Counted from the first letter of the stretch, positions 25,468 through 35,262 are shown. The stretch: 64,000 bases of DNA from Nocardia macrotermitis (GCF_009604405.1 NZ_WEGK01000016.1:1-64000); one strand, 5' to 3'. Notes: generated by a model from the letters alone, not told the origin. Made by a program: numbers and translations.

Positions 25468-27711
25468 GTGTCGCGGATGGGTGATATCGCGCGCACAGGG
25501 TGGGTGCGCGGGCCGTTGGGGGTGGCGATCGGGCTCATCGTGGTGCAACTGGCGGTTCGCGGGTGGGTCGCCGGGCGAGGGTTCTTCTACTGGGATGATC
25601 TGATTCTCGCCGGGCGGGCCGGGCGATTTCCGCTGTTCTCGACGAATCTGCTGCTGTACGGCCATGACGGGCATTTCATGCCCGCGGCATTCGGGGTCGC
25701 CTGGGTGATCACGCGGTTGGGGCCGTACGTGTGGACGGGACCGGTGATCTCGATGCTGGTGTTGCAGTTGCTCGCCTCGATGTCGGTGTTGCGCATGCTG
25801 TTCGTGCTGACCTCGTCGGGATACGGGTCCGGTGATGACGGCAAGTCGGCCGGTCAACATGTGGACGCTGATGGATCGCGTGGTAAGCGCACGAGCGATG
25901 TGCGTGAATCATCAGGGCGATCGGGCGATGCTTCGGCGGTCATAGGGTCGGGTGCCGATCGACTGGGCGGTGTGCCTGGTGAGGTCGCCGAGTCTGCCGG
26001 AGCACATGGTGGTCGAGCGAGCAACGAGTGCGAATCGTCAGGGGGTTCAGCCGATCTTGCCGGGACTGCCGTACCGCGTGGTCGGCAGACGGGCGATGTG
26101 GATGAGTCTGCCGGAGCACATGGTGGTCGAGCGAGCAACGGGTGCGAATCGTCAGGAGGTTCAGCGGATCTTGCCGGGGTTGCCCGGGCGGGCGATGTGG
26201 ATGACTCGGGGAACGTTGCCGCATCCACGAATGCGCGTGGTGGGTCGGCGGGTGCGGATTCCGGATCGTCGGGGCAGCGCATTCGATGGGTGGTGTTGAT
26301 TCCGCTGGTGTTCTATCTGTTCTGCCCCCTGACGTTGCCCGCGTTCGCCTGGTGGTCGGCGGCGTTGAACGCGTTGCCGTTGCAGATCGCGCTGGCGTGG
26401 GTGGTGGCGGATGCGGTGTTGCTGGTGCGGACGGGGCGGGTGCGGTACGCGGTGTCCGGGTGTGTGGTGTTGGTGGGGGCGCTGCTGTTCTTCGAGAAGT
26501 CGGTGATCGTGCCGTTCGTGGCGTTCGTCGCGGCGGTGCTGATCCGGTATGTCGACGGGCGCGGGCGGGCGATTCGCACGGTGGCGCGGCGGGGCGCGGA
26601 GTTGTGGATCGGCTCGGCGGTGGTGGTGATGTGTTGGGGAGCAATATATCTCACGGTCGTGCACGTCTCGGCGGTGCGGAGTACGCCGGCGGGGGTGCGG
26701 GCGCTGCTGCATCACGCGATCTCGCGGGGGGTGGTGCCCGCGCTGGTGGGCGGGCCGTGGGGGTGGGAGCGTTGGGTGCCATCGACGCCCTGGGCGGTGC
26801 CGCCGGCCTGGGCGGTGGCGGTGGCGTGGGTGGTCGTCGGCGCGGTGGTGGTGTATTCGCTGCGGACGCGGCGTCGGGTGTGGCCGGTCTGGGTGGCGGT
26901 GGTGGTCTACGTGCTGGCCGCGCAGTTGCCGGTGGCGCTGGTGCGGGGTGGGCCGAATACCACCGATGAGCTGACCCAATCGTTGCGTTACCTGGCTGAT
27001 CTGGCCGTTCCGTTGACCGCGGCCGGTGCCGTGTTGCTGCGGGCGAGGCGGCGGGCGGATCGACGAGAACTGCGGCCGCCGCTCGTGGTCGGGCTGGTTG
27101 CGGCATTCGTGGTGAGCAGCATGTGGTCGACGATCACCTTCAGCCGGTCGTGGTCGGTCAACCCGACTCGCGTCTACCTCACCACCGTGAAGTCCGAACT
27201 GGCCGCGGGCGGCCCACCCCTGCTCGAACAGGAGGTGCCGTGGAATGTGTTGAACCCCTTGGCATATCCGCTGAACCGGATCAGCGTGGCACTGTCCCCG
27301 CTCGCACCCCCGAGCATGTTCGCGCACGCCACACCCCGGCTGCGGATGATCACCGACGACGGCCGGATCGTGGACGCCGCGGTCTGGTGGAACCGCGGCG
27401 TGCGCAAGGGGCCGGTGCGTGGCTGCGGCTATCCGATCTCCGGTGCCCAGCCGATCCCGATCCCCCTCGACGGCCCGATGATCGATAACGCCTGGACCGC
27501 ACAGATCAACTACCTGGCCAGCGCGGACGGCCGGATCAGCGTCGCCCTCGAACACGGCGAGACCATCGTCGCACCCGTTCGCGCGGGTCTGCACACGGTC
27601 TACGTGCGCGTCATCGGCGGCGGTGGTCTGCTGCGAATCGGTACTCCCACACCGGGTTTGCACCTGTGCCTGGGCGCGGGACCGGTCGGCGTCGCGTCCT
27701 ACTCGCGCTGA
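25468..27711 (+). CDS. multi-spanning membrane protein, possible GT-C glycosyltransferase
   Basis: The product has about 747 residues and starts at a GTG eight bases after GGGAGG. A first hydrophobic helix is followed by FFYWDDLILAGRAGRFPL and YGHDGHFMPAA; an acidic pair in the first external loop followed by repeated membrane helices is typical of GT-C-type enzymes that use lipid-linked sugars. About ten hydrophobic helices follow, then a C-terminal soluble domain of about 180 residues. Residues about 130-270 form a hydrophilic Gly/Ser/Asp/Ala-rich insertion containing an in-frame repeat. The glycosyltransferase assignment is tentative; no exact family is recognised. Confidence 0.65.
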   Translation: MSRMGDIARTGWVRGPLGVAIGLIVVQLAVRGWVAGRGFFYWDDLILAGRAGRFPLFSTNLLLYGHDGHFMPAAFGVAWVITRLGPYVWTGPVISMLVLQLLASMSVLRMLFVLTSSGYGSGDDGKSAGQHVDADGSRGKRTSDVRESSGRSGDASAVIGSGADRLGGVPGEVAESAGAHGGRASNECESSGGSADLAGTAVPRGRQTGDVDESAGAHGGRASNGCESSGGSADLAGVARAGDVDDSGNVAASTNARGGSAGADSGSSGQRIRWVVLIPLVFYLFCPLTLPAFAWWSAALNALPLQIALAWVVADAVLLVRTGRVRYAVSGCVVLVGALLFFEKSVIVPFVAFVAAVLIRYVDGRGRAIRTVARRGAELWIGSAVVVMCWGAIYLTVVHVSAVRSTPAGVRALLHHAISRGVVPALVGGPWGWERWVPSTPWAVPPAWAVAVAWVVVGAVVVYSLRTRRRVWPVWVAVVVYVLAAQLPVALVRGGPNTTDELTQSLRYLADLAVPLTAAGAVLLRARRRADRRELRPPLVVGLVAAFVVSSMWSTITFSRSWSVNPTRVYLTTVKSELAAGGPPLLEQEVPWNVLNPLAYPLNRISVALSPLAPPSMFAHATPRLRMITDDGRIVDAAVWWNRGVRKGPVRGCGYPISGAQPIPIPLDGPMIDNAWTAQINYLASADGRISVALEHGETIVAPVRAGLHTVYVRVIGGGGLLRIGTPTPGLHLCLGAGPVGVASYSR
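25990..26189. repeat. 114-bp in-frame direct duplication inside the membrane-protein gene
   Basis: Bases 25990-26075 and 26104-26189 are nearly identical (both begin GAGTCTGCCGGAGCACATGG), with a period of 114 bases, or 38 codons. They encode ESAGAHGGRASN.CESSGGSADLAG twice. The repeats lie wholly within the hydrophilic insertion between membrane helices, so length change would not break the membrane domains. Confidence 0.9.
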
Positions 27712-27837
27712 TCGATCGGTGTCGTTCCGCACACCGGCTGTGGTGATTACCCGGTGGAAAGGGTGCGGCTTCGGAGAAGGGGTGCGGCTGTGAATCGATG
27801 CTCGCTCGGGAGGCGTGGCCGCCCTATGCTCGGATCC

Positions 27838-28833
27838 ATGGCGTTCTGGGCGATGGTGGCACACGAGACGGACGACGGGGTCGTGCTGGCGCGGGAGGAG
27901 GTCGGCGACGACTTCCTCGGGCCGGGCACGGTGACGATCAAGGTGCACTATTCGAGTGCGAACTTCAAGGACGGGCTGGCGATCACCCCCGGTGGCGGGG
28001 TGGTGCGCAACTACCCGATCATCCCCGGAATCGACGTGATCGGCGAGGTGTCCGCGTCGGCGGATCCGGCGTTCGTACCCGGCGATCCGGTGATCGCACA
28101 CGGCTACGGCATCGGCGTCTCGCAGCATGGCGGATTCGCCGAGTACGCACGGGTCCCCGCCGAATGGGTGGTCAAACTCGAGAGCCTGTCCCTGCGCGAG
28201 GCCGCGGCCCTGGGCACCGCCGGATTCACCGCGGCGATGAGCGTGCAGGCCCTGTTGGACCGCGGACTGGCCCCCGAGGCCGGCCCGGTCCTGGTCACCG
28301 GCGCGACCGGCGGCGTCGGCAGCGTCGCGGTCGACATCCTGGTCGGCCTCGGCTTCGAAGTCATCGCATCCACCGGCAAAACCGATGCGGGCGAACACCT
28401 TTCGGCACTCGGGGCGAAATCGGTGATCGGCCGCCTCCCCGAGGATCCCGAGGCGAAGATCCGCCCACTCGGCAAGGCACAGTGGGCCGCGGCCGTCGAC
28501 AGCGTCGGCGGAAAATCCCTCGCCTACATCCTCAGCTCGATCGAATACGGCGGCGCGGCCGCGGTCAGCGGCCTCACCGGCGGCACCGGCCTACCCACCA
28601 CGGTCATGCCCTTCATCCTGCGCGGCGTCGCACTACTCGGCATCGACTCGGTCCAATTCCCCATCGACCACCGCCGCACCCTCTGGACCCGCCTCGGCAA
28701 GGACCTCAAACCACAACACCTCCCCGCCCTCGAGAACTACGCCCCGATCACCGAGGCCGCGACGGTCCTGCGCGCCATCCGCGAGGGACATCACTCCGGC
28801 CGCACGGTATTCGGCGTGGCCGGGGAGTTCTGA
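27838..28833 (+). CDS. acuI: AcuI/YhdH-type NADPH oxidoreductase (MDR family)
   Basis: The 331-residue protein is a medium-chain reductase without zinc ligands. Family signs are YSSANFKDGLAITPGG, PIIPGIDVIGEV, the nucleotide-binding VTGATGGVGSVAVDIL and the C-terminal RRTLWTRLGKDLKP, all typical of the YhdH/AcuI group that reduces acryloyl-CoA to propionyl-CoA and related alkenals. I use the ATG at 27838; another in-frame ATG four codons earlier is possible. A 14-bp hairpin terminator follows. No neighbour shows a propionate pathway, so the physiological substrate is uncertain. Confidence 0.85.
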   Translation: MAFWAMVAHETDDGVVLAREEVGDDFLGPGTVTIKVHYSSANFKDGLAITPGGGVVRNYPIIPGIDVIGEVSASADPAFVPGDPVIAHGYGIGVSQHGGFAEYARVPAEWVVKLESLSLREAAALGTAGFTAAMSVQALLDRGLAPEAGPVLVTGATGGVGSVAVDILVGLGFEVIASTGKTDAGEHLSALGAKSVIGRLPEDPEAKIRPLGKAQWAAAVDSVGGKSLAYILSSIEYGGAAAVSGLTGGTGLPTTVMPFILRGVALLGIDSVQFPIDHRRTLWTRLGKDLKPQHLPALENYAPITEAATVLRAIREGHHSGRTVFGVAGEF

Positions 28834-28878
28834 GTCACCGAATCGGTTTCGGACAGCGGGTCCGGATGCCGGGTCGTT

Positions 28879-28917
28879 CGTGATGGACAGCGATCGAATT
28901 CGCCGCTGTCCATCACG
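28879..28917. terminator. bidirectional hairpin terminator
   Basis: Perfect 14-bp inverted repeat CGTGATGGACAGCG (28879-28892) and CGCTGTCCATCACG (28904-28917) with an 11-base loop. It sits between the convergent AcuI-type and crotonase-family genes, so it can serve both. Confidence 0.85.
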
Positions 28918-28956
28918 ATGACGATGGAGCCTGCCCGCACGTGGCGGGTGGGACGC

Positions 28957-29742
28957 TCAGTCGAACTTCGGGGCGCGTTTGCTCAGGAAGGCGGCTATGC
29001 CTTCGGTGCCGTCGGGGGAGGAGGCGGCGGCGGAGATGAAGGCGGATTCGCGGGCCAGTTGTTCCTCGAGGGTGTGGTCGGGGCTCACCAGCAGGAGTTT
29101 CTTGACGTTGGCGTTGCTGTGGCGGGGGCCGTCGGCGAATTGGGCAGCCAGGGCGTCGACGGTGGCCGGGAGGTCGGCGTCGGGGACCACGCGGTGCAGG
29201 AGGTTCCAGTCCAGGGCCTCGGTGGCGGACAGGACTCGGTTGAAGTACATGAGTTCCTGGGTGCGGCGGATGCCGATCAGGCGGGGCAGGTAGTAGGAGG
29301 CGCCGCCGTCGGGGCTCAGACCGGCCTTGGTGTAGGCCATGGTGAAGGAGGCCGATTCGGCGGCGACCACGATGTCACCGGTCACCGCAAGGCTGAAACC
29401 CGCGCCCGCGGCGGTGCCGTTCACCGCGACGATCAGCAAGGCCTCCATCCGCGCGAACGACGAGATCGCCTCGTGCAGATTGTCCGCCAGATGCTTGACG
29501 TACGGTCCCGCGCCGCTCTCCTGCGCGGCCATCGCCTTCAGATCGCCGCCCGCGCAGAAGAATCGGCCCGCGCCGGTCAGCGTGACGACCTTCAGCTCGG
29601 GATCGTCGGCGACCAGGGAGGCCACCTGCGCCAGCTCACGGCCCAGAACGTGGTTGATGCCGTTGGCCGCCTTCGGTCGGTTCAGGGTGATCCGGGCGAT
29701 GTTCCCGGTGCGCTCGAACTCGATCGTCTCGTACTGGCTCAT
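28957..29742 (-). CDS. enoyl-CoA hydratase/isomerase family protein
   Basis: The 261-residue crotonase-fold protein has the oxyanion-hole segments FCAGGDLKAM and AAGAGFSLAVTGDIV. The two glutamates used by true hydratases are not present at their usual places: the first position is Ser in GFSLA, the second is Tyr in FTMAYTKAG. The SPDGG segment resembles PaaG-type ring-opening isomerases instead. An acyl-CoA isomerase or thioesterase-like activity is therefore as likely as hydration. The start is the ATG after GAGGGAG; an upstream in-frame start is less likely. Confidence 0.85.
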   Translation of the reverse strand: MSQYETIEFERTGNIARITLNRPKAANGINHVLGRELAQVASLVADDPELKVVTLTGAGRFFCAGGDLKAMAAQESGAGPYVKHLADNLHEAISSFARMEALLIVAVNGTAAGAGFSLAVTGDIVVAAESASFTMAYTKAGLSPDGGASYYLPRLIGIRRTQELMYFNRVLSATEALDWNLLHRVVPDADLPATVDALAAQFADGPRHSNANVKKLLLVSPDHTLEEQLARESAFISAAASSPDGTEGIAAFLSKRAPKFD

Positions 29743-29814
29743 CAGGACTCCCTCTCCATATGCGTCCACATCCAATGTGACATACCGCGCATACGGTGTG
29801 GCTACTCGGGCGGG

Positions 29815-30882
29815 CTATTCGGGCAGCAGTTCCAGGCGGACGCCGAGCAGCCGAATCGGACGATCCAGCTCGAAGCGGCCCAGGATCGCCAGCGCGGCCT
29901 GCGCGATCTCGGCGACATCGGTGGTCGGCTCGGGGAGTTTGCGCTGTTTGGTGCGGGTGTAGAAAGTGTTGGTGCGCACCGTGACTCCCACCCGCACGGT
30001 GATCCGGCCGTTCTCCGCCACCTCCTGCGCCACCGCGGTCGCCAGCCGCAGCACCGCGGCATCCAGCTCGGCGCGTTCGGTGAGATCCTGCGGGAAGGTC
30101 TCGGATTTACTGTGTCCCACCGGAATTCGCGGTTCGGTGATCACATCGGTATCACCAGCGCCCCGGCCCAGCAGCCACAGATAGGGTCCGGTGCCGGGAC
30201 CGAATTCGGCGGCCAGCACCTGCCGATCCGCCCCCGCGAGTTCGGCGACGGTGGATATTCCCAGGTCGGCGAGGCGTTTGGCGATGCGGGTACCGATACC
30301 CCACAGCGCACTGGTCGGGCGATCCGACATCAGCTCGAACCAGTTCTCCCCGGTGAGCCGGAAGATCCCGGTGCCCGCGTCGGCGACCTCGACTTCCGAA
30401 TCACCGGATTTACCCACCGATTTCGCGAATCCGGTGGCGAGTTTGGCCCGAAGTTTGTTGTCCCCGATACCGATCGCGCAGGTGAGATCCAATTCCTCGA
30501 TGGCACTGCGGATCTCGCGGGCCAACCCTTCGGGATCGTCGGTGTCGGCGGCCAGGAACGCCTCGTCCCAGCCGAGCACCTCCACCCGCACCGGGAAGGT
30601 GCGCAGCAGCTCAATCACCTCGTCGGATGCCTCGGAGTACGCGGCCATGTCCAGCGGCAGGAATATCCCATCCGGACATTTGCGCGCCGCACTGCGCAAT
30701 GGCATCCCCGCGTGCACCCCGTACCCGCGCGCCGGATAGGACGCGCAGGTCACCACCTTGCGCGGCTCCTGCGGATCACCGTGACCACCCACGATGACCG
30801 GTTTGCCGCGCAGTTCCGGGTGACGGCGAAATTCCACCGCCGCCTGAAACTGATCCAGATCGACGTGCAACAACACGCGCAC
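29815..30882 (-). CDS. dinB: DNA polymerase IV (Y family)
   Basis: The 355-residue translesion polymerase has the catalytic Asp in LLHVDLDQFQAAVE and the acidic pair in VLGWDEAFLA. It also shows the helix-hairpin-helix ALWGIGTRIAKRLADLGI near residues 195-215 and the C-terminal little-finger domain (VGHSKSETFPQDL...). The Gly-Trp before Asp-Glu replaces the more usual Ser-Ile, as seen in one actinobacterial DinB subgroup. I choose the GTG after GGAGAGGCGGG; a TTG twelve codons upstream is possible. There is no beta-clamp motif QxxLF at the very C-terminus (it ends RLELLPE). Confidence 0.92.
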   Translation of the reverse strand: MRVLLHVDLDQFQAAVEFRRHPELRGKPVIVGGHGDPQEPRKVVTCASYPARGYGVHAGMPLRSAARKCPDGIFLPLDMAAYSEASDEVIELLRTFPVRVEVLGWDEAFLAADTDDPEGLAREIRSAIEELDLTCAIGIGDNKLRAKLATGFAKSVGKSGDSEVEVADAGTGIFRLTGENWFELMSDRPTSALWGIGTRIAKRLADLGISTVAELAGADRQVLAAEFGPGTGPYLWLLGRGAGDTDVITEPRIPVGHSKSETFPQDLTERAELDAAVLRLATAVAQEVAENGRITVRVGVTVRTNTFYTRTKQRKLPEPTTDVAEIAQAALAILGRFELDRPIRLLGVRLELLPE

Positions 30883-30960
30883 CCCGCCTCTCCGCGTCTC
30901 CGGCGTGTAGCTGGGCAACCTCCCTCAGCCTAACGTCGCCGCGCCGATACGCGGCGCGGA

Positions 30961-33071
30961 TCAGATCTCGTCCAGCACGCGCCGCCAATCGGCGCCGTAT
31001 TTCGCGCCCAGCACCAGGTCCTCCTGGGCGAGGGCACGGTTGTTGTACTCGTCGAAATCCGTCATGGACTGATGCTGGACGTGGTGGATCCGGGCGCGAC
31101 TGGTGACGACGCTCCGCAATCCGGCGCGTCTGATGCGGTATCCGTAGTCGTGGTCGGTGCCGTAGCCCATCACCATGTCCAGATCCCAGAAGCCCAGCCG
31201 TTCGATCGTCGAACGCTTGATGAGCGTCGCGGTGGGCTCGAGCAAGGGCAGGACCGTGGCGACCTCGTCCACATGCTCCATGAACGGATGCGTCGAGTTG
31301 TGCTGCGGGGCGATCTGCGCGTAGTCGTCCGAGGAGAACAGCACGTCGACCAGGTTGCGCAGCACGGCATTTCCGTAGTCGAAGCTCACATCGGAATTGA
31401 GCAGCCAGAAGGCGTCATAATCGTCACGGGCCGAGGCGATGCGGTATCCGGCGTACATTCCGTTCGTGAAACCCAGATTCCGCGGCAGTTTGTCGGTGGC
31501 GAACAGCGGCGGCTCATCGGACCCGTTGTCGATGACGTACACCCATTTGCGGCCGTAGTCGAGGCGGTGGTTCAGATAGCCCGCGAGTTGGTTCGTCATT
31601 TCTGAGGTATTGAAATTCAATACGATGATGGCGATATTCGGTTCGTCGCCCGGTCGACGCTGCGGAATCGGCCGTAGCGCGCTCGGAGATATTCTCCCGC
31701 ACGGATTGTCGCCGCCCGACGGGGTCGGCGCGAGCTGATCGTCCGGCGGCCCGGAATTCTCGAAATCTCGCACCTCGTCGTCGGTGGCGAGTTTGTTCTC
31801 CAGGGCGAGCTGCCAGTAGCGCTGGAGGATCGGATGATGATCCAGCGCGCTCGCCTGTTTGCCGGAGGAGAGATGAGCGGCAAGGAAATTCGGGTGGATA
31901 CAGTGCCGACGTCGCAGGTAGGTGGGTATCTGCACGGACAGGGCGTGCTCGTCGTCCACCATGTTCGCGGACATGTACGACAGGTCCCGGCCGAGCCAGG
32001 AGACGAAGTGCATGGCCAACCGGCCCGACCATTCGACGGGTGTCGCCGGAATCCGCTCGAACAGCTGTTGATTGTCGACGAAATGATGGTGCAGAGCGGC
32101 GGCCAGAGTGGCGCTCTCCCACAGGCTGCCACCGAATCCACCGGGGGTAATTCCAATTCCATCAGGCTCGTCGGTATCGCTCCGGATTGCTGCTGGTGGT
32201 AGGCGCACACGTTGTTGTTGATCACGTTCGCGGACACCAGGAAATACTCCGGATGCGCGAGGCGGAATCGGAGGAAATCCTCCAATTTGTCGAGCTGGAG
32301 ATAGACGATGTCGTCGTCGCATTTCAGGAATACGGTGTCGGCGTGATGGTCCGCGCGGGCGGCGTAGAAATGGATCGCTTCGGCGAATCCGGCGCGCCAT
32401 CGCTCGGTGCCGTGGTAGAGGTATTCCCGCGTATCCGGGAGTCCGGTGAAACGCCATTCGCCGTCGGTTCCGTATCCGGTCTTCACGTGGACGTCGTATC
32501 CGGCGGCAGCGATATCGGCATCGCAGCGGAATATGGTGGCACCGTCGATCGTCAGGGTCAGGCTCGATGCGTCGAGCGACAGCTCGACGTCCCGAAACAT
32601 GTTCGCCGACAACACACCCGGCGTGAACACCTCGGTCAGGACGGTCGGCTCGTCCGCTCGATCGCCGTCTTCACGCACCAGGAGTTCGACGGTCTCGACC
32701 TGCCGGAGTTGGGTGCGCTCGTTCGACCAGCCGCCGATCACGATCTCCAGCGAGGGGGAATTCTCCTGCCGGGCCCGCAGGCCGATATGCACGTCGTGAC
32801 CGGCGCGCACCCGCGCACCCCACGGCCCCGACGCCGGATCGATGCCGCCCGCCGCACGGTATTCGAGGTCGTCCGCGGTGCGGCCCGGATGCGGGAAACG
32901 TGCGCGCAGCCAGTCCGCCTCGTGATCGTCGCGGGGCAGGCTCCAGACGTGCCATTCGTCCACGAGTTGCCGGTCCAGCGCCTCCCGCACGTAGCGCGCC
33001 AGCAGCTCCATTCGATCCCGGCGACCGCCGAAGGTGACCAGTACCACGGATCGGCCGTCGATGATCGACAT
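30961..33071 (-). pseudogene. three-domain glycosyltransferase, broken by a one-base frameshift
   Basis: From ATG 33071 the frame encodes an N-terminal glycosyltransferase-like part (VVLVTFGGRRDRMELL). A FAMeT-like beta-sandwich follows (HDVHIGLRAR...LEIVIGGWSNERTQ...VKTGYGTDGEWRF), and the GT part resumes with a DDD metal-binding motif (FLKCDDDIVYL). The reading frame changes at the G5 run 32143-32147: adding one G restores ELPPGGFGGSLWES... and a second GT2 domain (IAIIVLNFNTSEM...VIDNGSDEP...FWLLNSDVSFDYG) up to the stop at 30961. The restored protein would have about 703 residues. It is probably a cell-wall or surface-polymer glycosyltransferase. A sequencing error in the homopolymer is the main alternative to real inactivation. 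Confidence 0.75.
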
Positions 33072-33248
33072 ACCGCGATCCTCTCCCATCGGCCGGACCG
33101 TCACAACTCGAATTACGGCGGATTCCAGTGTGGTTGGGCTCGCTACCAGGGACGATGCGGTTCCGAACCTACGTCTGCGGCGGCTGTCGCGCGCGTGGTC
33201 CGGCCGGTTCACGCGTGACCGGCCGGACGTCGGCAATCGGTGATCCCG

Positions 33249-34868
33249 TCAGACGGACTGCATCGGAACATCCACTGCCACATCGGCTTTCACGGCCAGA
33301 CCGGTGACGATGCGGAGGGTGTCGGTGAGAGACGCGGGCGTGAGCCCGGTGTCGGAGCGGGCGGCGACGTGCATATCGGGCCGGACCAGCAGTGCACCGC
33401 CCGCCGGGAGATCGGTGCTGGTGGACCAATCGCCCTCGGGCAACGCGTGAACGGCCAGCTCGATTCCGGTCTCCCGCTGAGCTCGGGCGGCGGCATCACG
33501 CCAGGGAGCGGAGGTGCCCGCGACGAGCAGGGCGAAACCGGGACCGCACAGGTCCAGGGTCGAAACGGTTTCGGCGGCGTCGACCCACCGGTGCGGGATG
33601 CGAGTTCCGTTCTGCCCCTTCAACTCCGGCACCTGTAGCGGCGCGCTGGACTCGGCCGCGACGGCGGACGAGGAGTAGCGATAACGCACCATCACATCGC
33701 CGATGTCGAGCCGCCGGGCCACATCCGCGGCGTTGTCGGGGGTTTCGATGCCGTACCGCGCCAGGAAGTCGGTGCCCAGCCGTGCCTGCTCTGCCGCGAC
33801 CAAAGCACGCGGACGACGTTCTGCCACATAGGAATCCAACAGCGCGGGCCCAGCTGCGCCGGACAGTACCGCAGCCAGCTTCCACGCGAGGTTGTGCGCG
33901 TCGGCGATGCCGGTGTTGCCGTTGTAACCGCCCCAGGGCGCATGCCGGTGCGCGGCGTCACCGGCCAGGAACACCCGGCCGCGCCGGTATTCATCGGCCA
34001 CGAAAACGCCGGTGTCCCAGGCACTTCGGGCCAGCACCTCGACCTCGAGCTCGGGTGCTCCGACCATCTCGCGGATCAACTCGACGCAGCGGCGCTCCGG
34101 ATAGTCCGCGAGCGTCTCGACGTCCGGATCGTATTCGATGTGGAACGACCACTCGTCGGTGTTGTTCTTCGACAGCACCAGCCCGCGCACCCGCTCCCCG
34201 CTGATCTCGCACTGGCTGAAGGACTGCCCGCCCAGGATGCCGGTCAGATCGGTGTGGGCGAACACGTTGATCAGATGATGCGTCGGCGGCAGCTCCCAGC
34301 CGCCGATCCCCAACGCGCGACGCACGGTACTGGCCGCGCCGTCCGCGGCGACGAGATAGTCCGCGCGCAGTATGGTCTCGGTGCCGTCGGCCGCGCGCAG
34401 GGTCGCGTGAACGGCGTCGCCGTCGTCGTGGAAATCGGTGAGCTCGACGCCGAAGCGCAGGTCACCGCCGCGACTGCGGGCCAGGTCGGCCAGCACCGGT
34501 TCCAGCAGCACCTGCGGCAGGAACAGGAAGTTGGCCGGACTCGGATCGGCGGCGGCCATCGCGGCGGCGACGTGGGACAGGTCCAGCGGCCGCGCGTCGG
34601 TCAGCGCCGACCCCCGCCAGGCCCCGCCGAACTTCCCCTTGGCCAATGCCGTCGCGGCGACCTGCTCGAGCCGCGCCCCCACCCCGATCTGCCGGAAGAT
34701 CTCCGCCGACCGCGTGTGCACACCCCGCGACCGCGGCAGCACCGACATCGCCGCTCGCTTCTCGACGAGAACATAAGGGACACCGTGATATTCGAGCAGC
34801 AACGCGGCCGAGAGTCCGACCATGCCACCCCCGACCACCAGAACCGGAACATGCTGTTCAGTACTCAT
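33249..34868 (-). CDS. FAD-dependent aromatic monooxygenase
   Basis: The 539-residue flavoprotein has the N-terminal GxGxxG dinucleotide fold VLVVGGGMVGLSAALLL and the DG motif LVAADGAASTVRRALGI. A second FAD motif GRVFLAGDAAHRHAPWGGYNGNTGIADAHNLAWKLA lies near residue 300, and a C-terminal thioredoxin-like domain follows (from about residue 420). This is the PheA/TfdB/RdmE group that hydroxylates phenols or polyketide rings using NAD(P)H. The substrate is unknown and no pathway genes surround it. The upstream 580 bases hold a tandem repeat rather than a partner gene. Confidence 0.9.
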   Translation of the reverse strand: MSTEQHVPVLVVGGGMVGLSAALLLEYHGVPYVLVEKRAAMSVLPRSRGVHTRSAEIFRQIGVGARLEQVAATALAKGKFGGAWRGSALTDARPLDLSHVAAAMAAADPSPANFLFLPQVLLEPVLADLARSRGGDLRFGVELTDFHDDGDAVHATLRAADGTETILRADYLVAADGAASTVRRALGIGGWELPPTHHLINVFAHTDLTGILGGQSFSQCEISGERVRGLVLSKNNTDEWSFHIEYDPDVETLADYPERRCVELIREMVGAPELEVEVLARSAWDTGVFVADEYRRGRVFLAGDAAHRHAPWGGYNGNTGIADAHNLAWKLAAVLSGAAGPALLDSYVAERRPRALVAAEQARLGTDFLARYGIETPDNAADVARRLDIGDVMVRYRYSSSAVAAESSAPLQVPELKGQNGTRIPHRWVDAAETVSTLDLCGPGFALLVAGTSAPWRDAAARAQRETGIELAVHALPEGDWSTSTDLPAGGALLVRPDMHVAARSDTGLTPASLTDTLRIVTGLAVKADVAVDVPMQSV

Positions 34869-35067
34869 GCGGCCATCGTCCGCACCCCCGCTTGCACGAA
34901 CCTTGCGCCGCGATCACACGCACATGCGTCCCGACCCGCAGCACGCATACCGTGACACACAGCGCGTTCCCATCGATCACACGCAGGCAGCAGCCGCGAT
35001 GCCGTCGCCCCCGGATTGCACCGCAGCCGTTCCCACAGCACGCAGACCTGGCCGAACGGATCGATCA

Positions 35068-35262
35068 CACCACACGCGGTATCCGGCCACACCGTCACAC
35101 CACACGCGCTATCCGCCTACGCCGTCACACCACACGCGGTATCCGGCCACACCGTCACACCACACGCGCTATCCGGCCACGCCGTCACACCACACGCGGT
35201 ATCCGGCCCCACCGTCTCACACCACACGCGCTATCCGCCCACGCCGTCATACCACACGCGGC
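35068..35262. repeat. 30-bp tandem repeat array, about 6.5 copies
   Basis: Units of 30 bp begin CACACCACACGCG and alternate between two versions: GTATCCGGCCACACCGT and CTATCCGCC(T)ACGCCGT. One unit carries a small insertion near 35215. The array lies in the 587-base gap between the FAD monooxygenase start and the lon stop. There are no unique spacers, so it is not CRISPR. The alternation suggests growth by a 60-bp double unit. The flanking bases 34869-35067 and 35263-35412 show no gene. Confidence 0.9.

Noticed and set aside
26161..28398. 745-codon open frame on the minus strand
   Set aside because: It lies opposite two well-supported genes (membrane protein and AcuI-type reductase) and is His/Pro/Arg-rich, as expected for an antisense frame.
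31617..32142. Second half of the first glycosyltransferase frame as a real C-terminus
   Set aside because: After the G5 run the frame becomes Ser/Arg/Pro-rich and loses all family similarity, while the shifted frame restores it.
35068..35262. CRISPR array
   Set aside because: A plain tandem repeat without spacers.
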